Shown piece by piece: positions 25,603 to 36,000 of a DNA stretch of 64,000 bases; positions within the stretch are counted from its first letter, which is position 1; the number at the start of each line of letters is the position of its first letter. Location: the NCBI RefSeq assembly GCF_041538065.1, contig NZ_JBGORW010000006.1, forward strand, positions 62,001 to 126,000, given 5' to 3'. The notes under the pieces are model-generated. The model had not been told where the DNA came from, made no database searches, and saw nothing but the letters and a program-made list of their open reading frames with translations. Both the position numbers and the translations under genes were made by a program. The DNA comes from Leptotrichia hongkongensis. Lineage in GTDB: Bacteria; Fusobacteriota; Fusobacteriia; Fusobacteriales; Leptotrichiaceae.

Positions 25603-27384
25603 TTATTTCACTAACATAACTGTAGGAACACTAGGCACTCTAAATCCTTCTGGATGTCCAGGTGTCGAGTTTCCTAGCCAATCATAGATAAACTTAATCT
25701 GATCATCATAATGTCTTATACATTTATGAGATTCTGGATAAGTTCCTATTTTTTTAGCTGTTGCAGCCTTTCTTTGCTCTCTTGTATTTTTAGGTTCAAA
25801 TAATGATGGAATACTGTGCATATAACCTCCACCACTAAATCTTACGGCATTTTTTGCATCTCCTACAACTGCCTTGTTATCTGAACCTGTGTACTGCATT
25901 ACAGGTTTAGAGTAAGCAATTAGGAAAGTTCCATAAGGTGTGGCAAATGAATTTCCAGCATCTTTTCCAGTAGTTACAAATGAAGAAGTTACTACATTCC
26001 AGTTATCTCCTGCTTTTTCTATAACCATTTCATTTTGACTTGCTCTGTCAACATAGATAAATCTTGTTATTTCGCCAGTAATTCCTGCATCTTTCAAATA
26101 TCTTTTTGTAGAAGGTTTTAAATAATAAGTACCATTATCATAGGCATCTATTTTAACTTTTACGTATTTATCATTTTCTTCTTCCACAATCATAATTGTT
26201 CTATCTGGAATATTTATATAATCCTTAAAACTTTTATCTGTATAACCAAATTCACTTTGATTAGCACGATTTCCAAATTTATCTCTTTTACCTGATTCCC
26301 CTCCTCCAAGTGGAACATAATCATCTAAGACATATATTTTTTTATTGGCACTAACTGCTTCCTTTATAAACTTATTTGTCTTCTCAACTTTTGCCATCAT
26401 GTCATTCCAGTCAAATTCTCTTTTTTCAACAGCTGATTTTGGAATATAACCTATTTGATTATCAAAAAATACTTCATACCATTCATCTGATTTATTTCCA
26501 GCATTAGTTTTAACGATACCAGTTGTTTTGTATTTATGAGAATATGCTGCCGATTTTATAGCTTTTGCATTAGAATTTGGCTCTTTTCTTATATTTGTCG
26601 CTTCTTTTACAAAAACAAATTCATCCATTTCTTTTGGTGAATGTTTGTCGTATTGAAAATTGAATGTTAAGTTCTTTGGTCTTTGAGTATTAAATTCTTT
26701 AATATATGAGTATTGTCCTCTTGATGAATTTGTATTTTTTCGTGCTTCTATAGTTTCTTTTGTCTCTTTTTCCTTTGATTCATTTTCTTTTTTTTCAGTT
26801 ACAGAATTTTGTACCTTTTCCATATTAGACTGTTTTGAAGTTTCTACAGGCTTGGTATTTTCTATAGTTTTGTTATTTTTCTGATTTCCTTTAGAATTAT
26901 CTTCATTTTTTTTTGGCGAAACTGGCTTTTTGTCCATTTCATTAGTCTTTATCTCTTTAGCTGGCTGCACTGTTTCTGGTTTCTTTTCTGATTTTTGAGT
27001 CTGTGTTTTTTGCTTTTGTGCAGATGTAACTCCGCTTTTTTTTGGATATTCTGCTATAAATCCTTTTATAAAAGTATCAAATTTTGCTTCAAATTCAGAT
27101 TTAGTTATTGTTTTTTCTACACTTTTTCCTTTTGTAAATTTAGCTTTTTCATTAAATACATAAGGAGTAAATTTTAAACGTACATTATTTCCTTCTACTG
27201 CATAATCTACATCTATTTTATCCTTAATTCCATCTCCATCTAGATCAGGCTCCAATGAAATTTGTTTCCATTCTATTTTTTTTACTTCCTTCGGTGCTGA
27301 AAAAGCATTAATTGACATTACAGAAAGTATTAATAATGCCACCATTGAAAATTTCATTTTTTGTAAATTTATTTTATTTATCAT
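25603..27384 (-). CDS. secreted L,D-transpeptidase-like protein with SH3-like domain, copy 2
   Basis: This 593-residue protein has a signal peptide (hydrophobic core VALLILSVMSINAFSA), an acidic DLDGDGIKDKID segment like a calcium loop, a Lys/Glu/Asn-rich low-complexity stretch (about residues 115-215), an SH3-like segment (FVKEATNIRKEPNSNAKAIK) and a C-terminal YkuD-like domain. The last has FATPYGTFLIAY, GGGYMHSIP and SHKCIRHYDDQ. The usual YkuD motif is SHGC; Gly is Lys here, with His and Cys kept. It would act on peptidoglycan in the periplasm. It is 37 bases from its paralogue. Confidence 0.78.
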   Translation of the reverse strand: MINKINLQKMKFSMVALLILSVMSINAFSAPKEVKKIEWKQISLEPDLDGDGIKDKIDVDYAVEGNNVRLKFTPYVFNEKAKFTKGKSVEKTITKSEFEAKFDTFIKGFIAEYPKKSGVTSAQKQKTQTQKSEKKPETVQPAKEIKTNEMDKKPVSPKKNEDNSKGNQKNNKTIENTKPVETSKQSNMEKVQNSVTEKKENESKEKETKETIEARKNTNSSRGQYSYIKEFNTQRPKNLTFNFQYDKHSPKEMDEFVFVKEATNIRKEPNSNAKAIKSAAYSHKYKTTGIVKTNAGNKSDEWYEVFFDNQIGYIPKSAVEKREFDWNDMMAKVEKTNKFIKEAVSANKKIYVLDDYVPLGGGESGKRDKFGNRANQSEFGYTDKSFKDYINIPDRTIMIVEEENDKYVKVKIDAYDNGTYYLKPSTKRYLKDAGITGEITRFIYVDRASQNEMVIEKAGDNWNVVTSSFVTTGKDAGNSFATPYGTFLIAYSKPVMQYTGSDNKAVVGDAKNAVRFSGGGYMHSIPSLFEPKNTREQRKAATAKKIGTYPESHKCIRHYDDQIKFIYDWLGNSTPGHPEGFRVPSVPTVMLVK

Positions 27385-27421
27385 AAATTTATTTCTCCTT
27401 ATTATTTATTTTAAGGTTATT

Positions 27422-29068
27422 TTATAAAACTACTGCTATTACAGGCTCTTCAGGTATTGTGTTATCTCTATCCTTGATTTTACTGTCTGCATTTATCCAT
27501 CCAACAATAAATTCAATCTGATCATCAAAATGTCTTACACATTTATGAGAATCTTTATAAGTTCCTATTTTATGAGCTGCTCCTGTATTTAATGTTGACC
27601 CTCTAAAGTCAAGTCCTACAGGAATTCCATGCATATAACCTCCACCACTGAATCTTACTGCATATCTAGCACTTCCTCCGATAGTCAAGTCTGATCTTCC
27701 AGGAAGAGTTTTATCCCCTTCTCTTGCGTGTCTTGTAAATGTCATATACGGTCTTGTGAAAGCTATTAAAAATGCTCCATGTGGTGTTTCATATGATCCC
27801 CATCCATCTCTTCCTGTCGTTACATAAGAATATGTTACCACTTCATATTTTTCAGTTTCAGGATTTCTTTGGAATAGTGCTTCAGTTTGACTATGTGGGT
27901 CAATTGCAACAAATTTATTTACCTTACCTTTTATATTTTCTACTTGTTTATATGTTTCTTCTTTTTTCTCAATGAAGTAAGGTCCACCATAAAATGGTGT
28001 TTCTATTTTTAACATATTATTTTCTTCACCAATTATTCTAAAAATTGTCTGATCAGGAATATTAATAATTTCTCCTTCTTTTTTAGAATTTGTATAACCT
28101 ATGATACTTTGATTATTTTTATTTCCAAATTTGTCCTTTTCACTAGGTTTATCACGTGATAAAGGCTTGTATTCAGTAATAATATACAATTTTTCATTAT
28201 CTTTAATTGCTGTATCAATGAATTTATTTACAATCTCGATTTTTTGAATCATTTTATCCCAGTAAAAACCTCTTGGTGAAACAGTATCTTCATTACCAGC
28301 TATAAATCCTCTAACAGTCGTTGGATTTTCTGCAATAACCTTACCATCTTTATCTTTATTAATTTTTTTACTTACATTAGTGCTAGCTTTTTTTGTAAAT
28401 TCCGTAAAGTACCATTTTGGACTGTTTGCAGCATCTGATACCATATCAAATAGTATTTCAGGTTTTTCACTAAATCCTAAATGTGTTATGACATTTCCAT
28501 TTGGTGCCTCCAGCAAGCTTGATCCCTTTTTTATAAATAAAAAATTATTTGTATTTTCTGGTGCATGATTATTAAATTTTATTTTATCAAAAACTATATC
28601 TTTGTTCTTGTTATCCCCATAAATTGTAATATATCTAGTTTCATTAGGCTGAATATTTTTAGAGTATTCAGGGTAATATTCCTTAACCTTGTCAAACATT
28701 TTTTGCATTGTTTGAAATTCTAAAATATCAAACTTTTTATCAAAAGCTACTTGATAAGTTAAAATTTCTTTTCCACCTTGATTTGTGTAAATCGAAACAA
28801 CAGCCCCTACCAAATTATCTACTATATTATAAGTTACAACAACTTTCTCATTGATTCCATCACTATTAAAGTCATAATCAAATACGTCTTTTTCCTGACC
28901 TTTTACTGTGATATTTTCAGAATATTCCTTTGGCATATTTAATGGTTCTGCACTCATATTGAATCCTATGACTGTGTTAATTAATGCCAATACTCCTATT
29001 TCCACTTTTTTTAATTTTTTTATTTTTTCTTTCCCTGCTTCGATAATCCTATCTATTTTTTTTGTCAC
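27422..29068 (-). CDS. secreted L,D-transpeptidase-like protein, copy 1
   Basis: This 548-residue paralogue of the next gene shares YETPHGAFLIAF, GGGYMHGIP and SHKCVRHFDDQIEF at the C-terminus, a DFNSDGINEKVVV calcium-loop-like segment and a middle SH3-like segment. It lacks the long Lys/Glu-rich linker. The N-terminus is basic with a hydrophobic stretch (VGVLALINTVIGF-like), acting as anchor or signal. The start is GTG, with AGGAGGGG 5 bases upstream. The same Gly-to-Lys change in the catalytic motif is present, so it is a shared family feature, not damage. Confidence 0.76.
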   Translation of the reverse strand: MTKKIDRIIEAGKEKIKKLKKVEIGVLALINTVIGFNMSAEPLNMPKEYSENITVKGQEKDVFDYDFNSDGINEKVVVTYNIVDNLVGAVVSIYTNQGGKEILTYQVAFDKKFDILEFQTMQKMFDKVKEYYPEYSKNIQPNETRYITIYGDNKNKDIVFDKIKFNNHAPENTNNFLFIKKGSSLLEAPNGNVITHLGFSEKPEILFDMVSDAANSPKWYFTEFTKKASTNVSKKINKDKDGKVIAENPTTVRGFIAGNEDTVSPRGFYWDKMIQKIEIVNKFIDTAIKDNEKLYIITEYKPLSRDKPSEKDKFGNKNNQSIIGYTNSKKEGEIINIPDQTIFRIIGEENNMLKIETPFYGGPYFIEKKEETYKQVENIKGKVNKFVAIDPHSQTEALFQRNPETEKYEVVTYSYVTTGRDGWGSYETPHGAFLIAFTRPYMTFTRHAREGDKTLPGRSDLTIGGSARYAVRFSGGGYMHGIPVGLDFRGSTLNTGAAHKIGTYKDSHKCVRHFDDQIEFIVGWINADSKIKDRDNTIPEEPVIAVVL

Positions 29069-29206
29069 AAGCTCCCCTCCTAAAGCTATTCTTTCTACAA
29101 TATTTCCACTTATCAGTCAAAAAGCTATTCACTTTTTTCATTTTTATATCTCTCCATCCTTTTTTCAATTTTTTTATTCAAGTAGAAAATTTTGTTTTTC
29201 CTTTAT

Positions 29207-29215
29207 ATTATACCA
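29207..29215 (-). promoter_or_regulatory. extended -10 promoter of the L,D-transpeptidase-like operon
   Basis: On the minus strand TGGTATAAT (29215-29207) is an extended -10 box, about 140 bases upstream of the GTG start. Confidence 0.5.
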
Positions 29216-29251
29216 CAATAACCTCAAAAAAGTAAAACATAAAATCAAATT

Positions 29252-30472
29252 CTATTTACAAAATTTTGGAAATTCCACTTTTAGCACTTCATAAAGTCTT
29301 TCCAGCATTTTCTCCAAATATTTAGTTGGCACAGCTAGATTTACTCTCTCAAATCCATCTCCAGCCCTTCCAAATGTATATCCCTCACTAAAAAATATTT
29401 TTGATTTTTTATTCATAAATTCCTTGAGTTCTGTATTTTTAAGCCCCAATGCCCGAAAATCTAGCCATTGCAAATAAGTCCCTTGTATTAGTGGTGCCTT
29501 CAAATCTACAAATCTTTCTTCAAAAAATTTATTTACCAATTTCTGATTTTTATCAATTAACAGTAAAAATTCATCTAACCATTCTTCTGACTCTGTATAA
29601 GCCAGTTCACACGCCTTATATGCTAATGTTGAAAAAACATGCATCGACATTTTTTCCATTTCAGTCTTGAATTTTTTACGTAATTTCTCATTTTTGATAA
29701 TTATATTTGAGATTCCTGCTCCAGCTAGATTAAAACTCTTTGTAGGGGCAGTACATGTTATTGTAATCTCAGCAAATTTTTCTGATAAAGTCTGAAAGAC
29801 TGTATGTTTATGCCCAGCCATCACAATATCAAAATGAATCTCATCAGAAATTACAATCAAATCATTCTCAACCGCAATTTTTCCAATCTTTTCCAAATCT
29901 TCCCTGCTCCACACAATCCCAAGCGGATTATGAGGACTGCATAAAAGCAATATTTTATTATTTTTATCTTTTGCAAACTCTTCAAATTTTTCAAAATCAA
30001 TAAAATACTTGACTTCACCATTCTCATTTTTACTCTCAACTAATCCACAATCCACCAATTTTCTATTATTTGAAGTAATCGAACTATAAAACGGAAAATA
30101 AACAGGAGTAAACGTAATCACGCCTTCATTTTCCTTCGCAAAAGCCTTAATCGCAACATATATAGCTGAAACCACGCCAGGAGTACACAAAATCCAGTCT
30201 TTTTCTACCTTAAAACCGTACCTTCTCTCCATCCAGCCTATAACAGCCTCATAATATTTCGTATAAGTCCCCGAATACCCCAAAACCGCCTCATCAATAT
30301 ATTTTTTCATTCCTTCCGTTATCTCAGGAGCAATCTTTAACTCCATATCCGCCACAGAAAACGGAACAATATCGTCTTCCAGCTCTGGAAATACTTCATA
30401 CATCTGCTCCCATTTGTACGAACCTTGCCCTTTTCTGTTTAAGATTGTTTCAAAATTATATTTTTTTGACAT
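29252..30472 (-). CDS. MalY/PatB family PLP-dependent C-S lyase
   Basis: This 406-residue aminotransferase-fold enzyme has VPFSVADMELKIAPEI near the start, CSPHNPLGIVWSREDLEKI, ISDEIHFDIV and the PLP lysine in TAPTKSFNLAG, the MalY/PatB pattern. These enzymes cleave cystathionine or cysteine to pyruvate, ammonia and thiols or H2S. A shadow ORF does not matter here; the length and C-terminus (FERVNLAVPTKYLEKMLERL) are normal. It is 24 bases downstream of a flavin-type protein. Confidence 0.92.
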   Translation of the reverse strand: MSKKYNFETILNRKGQGSYKWEQMYEVFPELEDDIVPFSVADMELKIAPEITEGMKKYIDEAVLGYSGTYTKYYEAVIGWMERRYGFKVEKDWILCTPGVVSAIYVAIKAFAKENEGVITFTPVYFPFYSSITSNNRKLVDCGLVESKNENGEVKYFIDFEKFEEFAKDKNNKILLLCSPHNPLGIVWSREDLEKIGKIAVENDLIVISDEIHFDIVMAGHKHTVFQTLSEKFAEITITCTAPTKSFNLAGAGISNIIIKNEKLRKKFKTEMEKMSMHVFSTLAYKACELAYTESEEWLDEFLLLIDKNQKLVNKFFEERFVDLKAPLIQGTYLQWLDFRALGLKNTELKEFMNKKSKIFFSEGYTFGRAGDGFERVNLAVPTKYLEKMLERLYEVLKVEFPKFCK

Positions 30473-30496
30473 TTTTTACCTCCATTCAAATTCTCT

Positions 30497-30991
30497 CTAC
30501 TCATGCTCTTTACAGCTCATCTCCTCAACTACAAGTTTAAACACACAAACTGCCTTCAGCATTTGCTCGTCAAACTCCCATTCTGTTTTTCCAGTATTAT
30601 GTTTCATCAGTTCCAGCAAAGCCTTCATTTTTTCCTGTGAATCTTCAATAATCTCAACTTTTCCATTTCCAATTACACTTTGAAATCTGGCGGTATAATT
30701 GCAGGCTTTATCACCTTTTGTGTAAATTTTGTGATTTGTGTCAAGTTCAAATCCTACGTAGTTATTTTGTTTTATTATATCAAGTTTTCTCCCTGTTCTT
30801 GCACCGTGAAAATAAAATGTATAGTTTCCATTTTCTTCGGTAAAGCCAAAATTTAGTGGAACAATGTAGACTTTTCCGTTATCGTTTAAGCCAAGACGGC
30901 AACAATCACAGTTTTTTATAATTTCCTTTATTTTTTCGTTGTCCGTAATTTCTCTGTCCCGTCTTCGCATTTTTACTTTTGTATTTTCCAT
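30497..30991 (-). CDS. pyridoxamine 5'-phosphate oxidase-like split-barrel protein
   Basis: This 164-residue cytoplasmic protein belongs to the flavin-binding split barrel group, NimA-like. It has RRRDREITDNEKIKEI, CCRLGLNDNGKVYIVPLNFGF, YTFYFHGARTGRKLDII and VGFELDTNHKI. Members bind FMN, F420 or heme; some reduce nitroimidazoles. The adjoining MalY-type enzyme uses PLP, but this subfamily is not the PLP-forming PdxH, so no pathway link is claimed. Gene order suggests co-transcription. Confidence 0.85.
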   Translation of the reverse strand: MENTKVKMRRRDREITDNEKIKEIIKNCDCCRLGLNDNGKVYIVPLNFGFTEENGNYTFYFHGARTGRKLDIIKQNNYVGFELDTNHKIYTKGDKACNYTARFQSVIGNGKVEIIEDSQEKMKALLELMKHNTGKTEWEFDEQMLKAVCVFKLVVEEMSCKEHE

Positions 30992-31030
30992 TTTTATGTT
31001 TTTCCATTCTATTATATCTGTATATTAAAT

Positions 31031-32701
31031 TTAAAATAATCCTGAAATTACTCCATTTTCATCAATGTCAATTAACTCTGCCGCTGGCTTTCTAGGTAAT
31101 CCTGGCATATCTATAATTTCTCCAGCCATTGCTACTAAGAATCCTGCTCCAGCTGATAATCTCACTTCATTGATTGTAATTGTGAAGCCTGTTGGTCGCC
31201 CTAGCAGATTTGGGTTGTCTGACAATGATTTTTGTGTTTTTGAGATACATATTGGCAATTTGTCATAGCCGTTTTCTACGTATTTTTTTATGTTATTAAG
31301 TGCTTTCGGGGCAAAATTTACTCCATTCGCTCCGTAAATTTCTTTTGCAATTTTTTCAATTTTTTCCCGAATTGACAAGTTTAAATCATAAAGTGGAGTG
31401 TATTTTTTATCTGATTTTTCATTTTTTTCGATGGCATTCATAACTTTTTCCACAAGCTCTTTTCCACCTTCTCCACCTTTTTCCCAAATTTCGCAGTTGG
31501 CAACTTCCACGTCCATTTTTGCACAAAAATCTTTTATCACTTGAATTTCAGCATCAGTATCAGTTATAAATTTGTTAATCGCCACAACAACTGGTAAATT
31601 ATACTTTTGCATGCTTTCAATATGTTTTTCAAGATTTACAAGCCCCTTTGTTAATGTTTCAATATTTTCCGACTTCAAGTCCTTGTCTCCACCATGATGC
31701 TTCAATGCACGAACCGTCGCAACAATTACAATAACATTTGGCTCCAAGTTCCCAAGCCTAGCTTTTATATCTAAAAATTTCTCAGCCCCCAAATCAGCTG
31801 CAAATCCAGCTTCCGTAACTACATAATCCGACAATTTCAAAGCCATTTTTGTAGCCAGCAACGAATTACATCCATGTGCAATATTCGCAAAAGGTCCACC
31901 GTGAATAAATACAGGCGTATTTTCCAAAGTCTGTACCAAATTAGGCTTTATCGCATCTTTTAGCAATGCCGCTACTGCCCCTTGAATATTAAGTTGCTTA
32001 ACTTTAAGCATTTCTCCTTTTCTATTATACGCAAAAACTATTTCCCCTATTCTTTCCTTCAAGTCAGTAATAGAATCAGCAAGACAGAAAATTGCCATAA
32101 TTTCCGAAGCAACTGTTATCTGAAACGAATTTTCACGAGGCACGCCATTCACTTTTGGTCCAAGCCCAACGACAATGCTTCTCAAATTTCTGTCATTCAT
32201 ATCAAGCACACGCTTAAAAGTAATATTATTCACATCAATATCAAGTTCATTTCCAAAATGTATATGATTGTCAATACACGCAGAAATCAAGTTATGCGCA
32301 GCAGAAATTGCGTGAATATCTCCTGTAAAATGTAAATTTATCTCTTCCATAGGTACCACTTGCGACATTCCGCCACCAGCTGCTCCACCTTTCATCCCAA
32401 ACACAGGCCCCAAAGACGGCTCCCTAAGTGCCGCAATCGACTTATATCCAAACTTGTTCAACGCCTGAGTCAATCCAACAGTAACAGTAGACTTCCCTTC
32501 CCCCGGAGGCGTAGGAGTAACAGCTGTCATCAAAATCAATTTTCCATCTTTTTTCCCTGCATTTTTTTTCAGCACTTCCAAACTAACCTTAGCCTTATAT
32601 TTCCCATAAGGCTCAAAATCATCCTCTGTAAGTCCAATACTTTCTGCAATCTCACCGATTTTTTTCAATTTCGCATTTTGAGCAATTTCAATATCCGTCA
32701 T
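31031..32701 (-). CDS. fhs: formate-tetrahydrofolate ligase
   Basis: This 556-residue enzyme makes 10-formyl-THF from formate, THF and ATP. The nucleotide-binding loop is TPPGEGKSTVTVGL (about 64-77); other family blocks are REPSLGPVFGMKGGAAGGGMSQVVPMEEINLHFTGD and NKFITDTDAEI. AGGAGG lies 8 bases before the ATG. A leader of about 200 bases with a terminator-like hairpin precedes the gene. Confidence 0.97.
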   Translation of the reverse strand: MTDIEIAQNAKLKKIGEIAESIGLTEDDFEPYGKYKAKVSLEVLKKNAGKKDGKLILMTAVTPTPPGEGKSTVTVGLTQALNKFGYKSIAALREPSLGPVFGMKGGAAGGGMSQVVPMEEINLHFTGDIHAISAAHNLISACIDNHIHFGNELDIDVNNITFKRVLDMNDRNLRSIVVGLGPKVNGVPRENSFQITVASEIMAIFCLADSITDLKERIGEIVFAYNRKGEMLKVKQLNIQGAVAALLKDAIKPNLVQTLENTPVFIHGGPFANIAHGCNSLLATKMALKLSDYVVTEAGFAADLGAEKFLDIKARLGNLEPNVIVIVATVRALKHHGGDKDLKSENIETLTKGLVNLEKHIESMQKYNLPVVVAINKFITDTDAEIQVIKDFCAKMDVEVANCEIWEKGGEGGKELVEKVMNAIEKNEKSDKKYTPLYDLNLSIREKIEKIAKEIYGANGVNFAPKALNNIKKYVENGYDKLPICISKTQKSLSDNPNLLGRPTGFTITINEVRLSAGAGFLVAMAGEIIDMPGLPRKPAAELIDIDENGVISGLF

Positions 32702-32735
32702 CCTAACATCCTCCTGTATTTTTTATTATTTATAT

Positions 32736-32776
32736 AAAAATCGAAAAAGCCATGTTAATTAAAAGACTTTTCCGAT
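32736..32776 (-). promoter_or_regulatory. terminator-like hairpin in the fhs leader (possible attenuator)
   Basis: On the minus strand the arm 32776-32765 pairs with 32751-32741 over about 11 bp, including two G-U pairs that would be A-C mismatches on the other strand. TTTTTATAT follows. It sits about 40 bases upstream of the fhs start and downstream of the promoter, so it can stop leader transcripts. No known riboswitch class was recognised in the upstream leader, which holds two further weak hairpins near 32800-32870. Confidence 0.5.
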
Positions 32777-32907
32777 ATTTATTTATAATTTGTTCATTTT
32801 TTATAACTTTTTCTTTAGAAATTCACATTAGTTACTAATTTCTACAAGTGAGGTTATTTCCCTAAATTAACCTACAATTCTAATTAACATCAACTTCTCA
32901 TAAATAC

Positions 32908-32936
32908 ATCATATTATATCTTTTTATAATTGTCAA
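32908..32936 (-). promoter_or_regulatory. promoter of fhs
   Basis: On the minus strand TTGACA (32936-32931), a 17-base spacer and TATGAT (32913-32908) lie about 210 bases upstream of the fhs start. The rest of the 32702-33063 gap holds the leader and a second, weaker extended -10 (TGTTATACT, about 32991-32983). Confidence 0.7.
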
Positions 32937-33063
32937 TATTTTTAACAGCAATTCATCTTTTTCATTTTTTTAAACGGTGTTTAGTATAACATATTTTATG
33001 CTTAAAAAACACAGTCTAAAATATTGTCAATAGTTGAAAACGGAATTAATTTTGTATTATTTT

Positions 33064-36000
33064 CTAAAACAATGTCTGCTGATTTGTTGCTGACAAATCC
33101 TTTAAACATCCATATTCTTTCATCAGTTCCACAATCGTTTTATTTAATTTTGTACGTTTTACTAAATCCTCGATTGATAAAAAGTCAACTTTTCGTTCAG
33201 AAACGATATTTTCAGCAACAGCTTCCCCTAGTCCATCCATTGCGATTAATGGCATTCTGATTTTACCGTCCTGTATTGTGAAAAGTTTTGCTTGCGATTT
33301 ATAAATGTCAATTTGTTCCAGCTCGATTTTACGGTAGTGCATTTCAATCAAAATTTCGTACAAAAATAATTCTTGCTTTTCTTTAGCGTTTAAGTTTCCT
33401 TTTCTGTCCATTTCCATTTTTGCACGTTTTAATTCTTCTACTGGTCTAAACATTGTTGTCATTTTAAAATCTCCGACTTTTCTATTTAGGAAAGCTGTAT
33501 AAAATTCGATTGGATAATGCACTTTAAAATAAGCGATTCTTACTGCCATCATTACATAAGCCACCGCATGCCCTTTTGGGAACATATATTTTATTTTTTC
33601 GCATGAATCAATATACCACTGCTCTACACCGTGTTCTTTCATTGTTTTAGAATATTCCTGCCACTTTTCACGATTTTTAGTAGGCTGTCCTTTTCTGACA
33701 AATTCCATTATGGAAAAGGCTAATGATTTATCCAGTCCATCGTCAATCAGCTTATTCATAATGTCATCCCGCACCGTGATAATCTGACTCAAAGTTGCAA
33801 TTCCACTTCTTACGTAGTCCTGTGCGTTATTCAGCCAAACATCTGTCCCATGTGAAAGTCCAGAAATTCTGACTAATTCCGCAAAAGTTTTTGGACGTGT
33901 GTCAACTAGCATCTGTTTTACGAAAGATGTACCAAATTCAGGTATTCCTGATGTACCTGTCGGAGAGCCGATTTCATCTGGAGTTACACCAAGTGCTTCT
34001 GTCCCGCTGAATAAACTCATTACTTCCTTATCATCAAGCGGAATCGTATAAATATCAACATCTGTCAAATCCTGTAAAATTCTAAGTGTTGTCGGATCAT
34101 CGTGTCCCAGTATATCCAGTTTTACAAGCTGTTCGTCCATTACGTGATAATCAAAATGGGTTGTCTTGGAAGTTGATTTCATATCATTTGCTGGACGCTG
34201 AATTGGGCAGAAATCGTAAATTGACTTGTCCTTTGGAACGACTATCATTCCACCGGGATGCTGTCCAGTTGTTTTTCTAGCCCCTTCACAGCCTTTTGCA
34301 ATTCTCATAACTTCTGCTTTTCTTTCTTTTATTTCAGGCGTTCCTTCCACTTCTTCAAGATATTTTTTCACATACCCAAAAGCATTCTTTTCGGCAAGCG
34401 TAGAAATCGTTCCAGCACGAAAGACATTGTCACTTCCAAACAGCTCTTCCGTATATTTATGAATCTCTCCTTGATATTCACCAGAAAAGTTCAAGTCAAT
34501 ATCTGGCACTTTATCTCCATTAAATCCCATAAACACTTCAAATGGGATAGCGTGTCCATCTTTTATATATTTTGTACCACATTCTGGACAATTTTTGTCA
34601 GGATAGTCAACTCCACTTCCTTCTTCGTTCATAAATTCCGTATGCTTACATTTCGGACATCTGTAGTGCGGATAAAGTCCATTTACTTCGGTAATTCCCA
34701 TAAGATAGGCAACTATTGAAGATCCAACTGAACCACGTGAACCTACAAGATAACCTGCGTCCACCGATTTATGCACAAGTTTCTGTGCAATTAAATAAAG
34801 TACCGCAAATCCATTTTGAATAATCGAATTAAGCTCCTTTTCCACTCTTTCCTTCAGGCTTTTATCAATATTTTCCCCATAAAGCTCCTCAAGTTTCTTA
34901 TAAGTCATCTCTCTTACTTCATCTTCTGCCCCATCAATTTTCGGCGGATAGAATCCAGTTGGAATTGGACGCACCTGCTCTATCATATCATTGATTTTAT
35001 GAGTATTTTCCACAACGACTTCCTGAGCCGCTTCTTCTCCCAGATAATCAAATGCTTCCAACATTTCTTCAGTAGTTTTAAAATACAATTTTCTATCGAA
35101 AAACTCATACCCTCTCACTCCTTCCGAAGTTTCAGTTTTCCACATTGTTCCACTTCCCAAAAGAAGAACATTCCTGTTAATTGCTTCACGCTCTTCAAGA
35201 TAATGGGTATCTCCCGTCGCAACTACAATTTTATTCTGACTTTTTCCAAGTTCGTAAAAATACTTGTTCATTTCCTTTATTATATCGTAACTTTCAATTT
35301 CCTTGCTAGTTCTTTCCACCATGTCAGCATAATTTGTATGCGGATGAATCTCAATATAATCATAAAATCTCGCTTTTTCCTCAATGTCATCTTTTTCTGC
35401 CCCACGTAAATAAAGATTTACAAGTTCTCCCTTATTTCTTTCAGAAGCTGAAGCCGAACTTGCAATTAGCAGATTTTCCCTCATGCTGTTTAACAAAGTT
35501 TTTGGTATTCTAGGCCTTCTCATTCCAAAAAATTCTATGTTGGAACGTGATACAAGCTCGTACAGGTCACGAAGCCCAGCCTGATTTTTTACCAAAATCA
35601 TCGTGTTCAATGTTTCAGAATTTTGAATATTCGGCTGTAAATCCGTATTAATCTCAATTAGTTTCAAAATCCCTTTACTTAAAATCATATTTAAAAATTT
35701 CTGAAAAACTTCCGCAGTAGCCTTTGCATCATCAACAGCCCTATGGTGTGTTTCAAGCGTGATCCCAAAATATTTCACCAAATTAGCAAGACCATATCCT
35801 CTCGAATCAGGAAGCAATGTCCTAGCCAAAGGTAACGTATCAATTACGCTTGGAGAATACTCAAGTCCTTGCTCAATAGTTTTTTGCTTGATAAATCCCA
35901 CGTCAAATTTCGCATTGTGGGCAACTACCGTTGTATCGGTACAAAATTCTAGAAATCTTGGAAGTACTGTTTCTATTTTTTCAGCATTTGCAACCATTTC

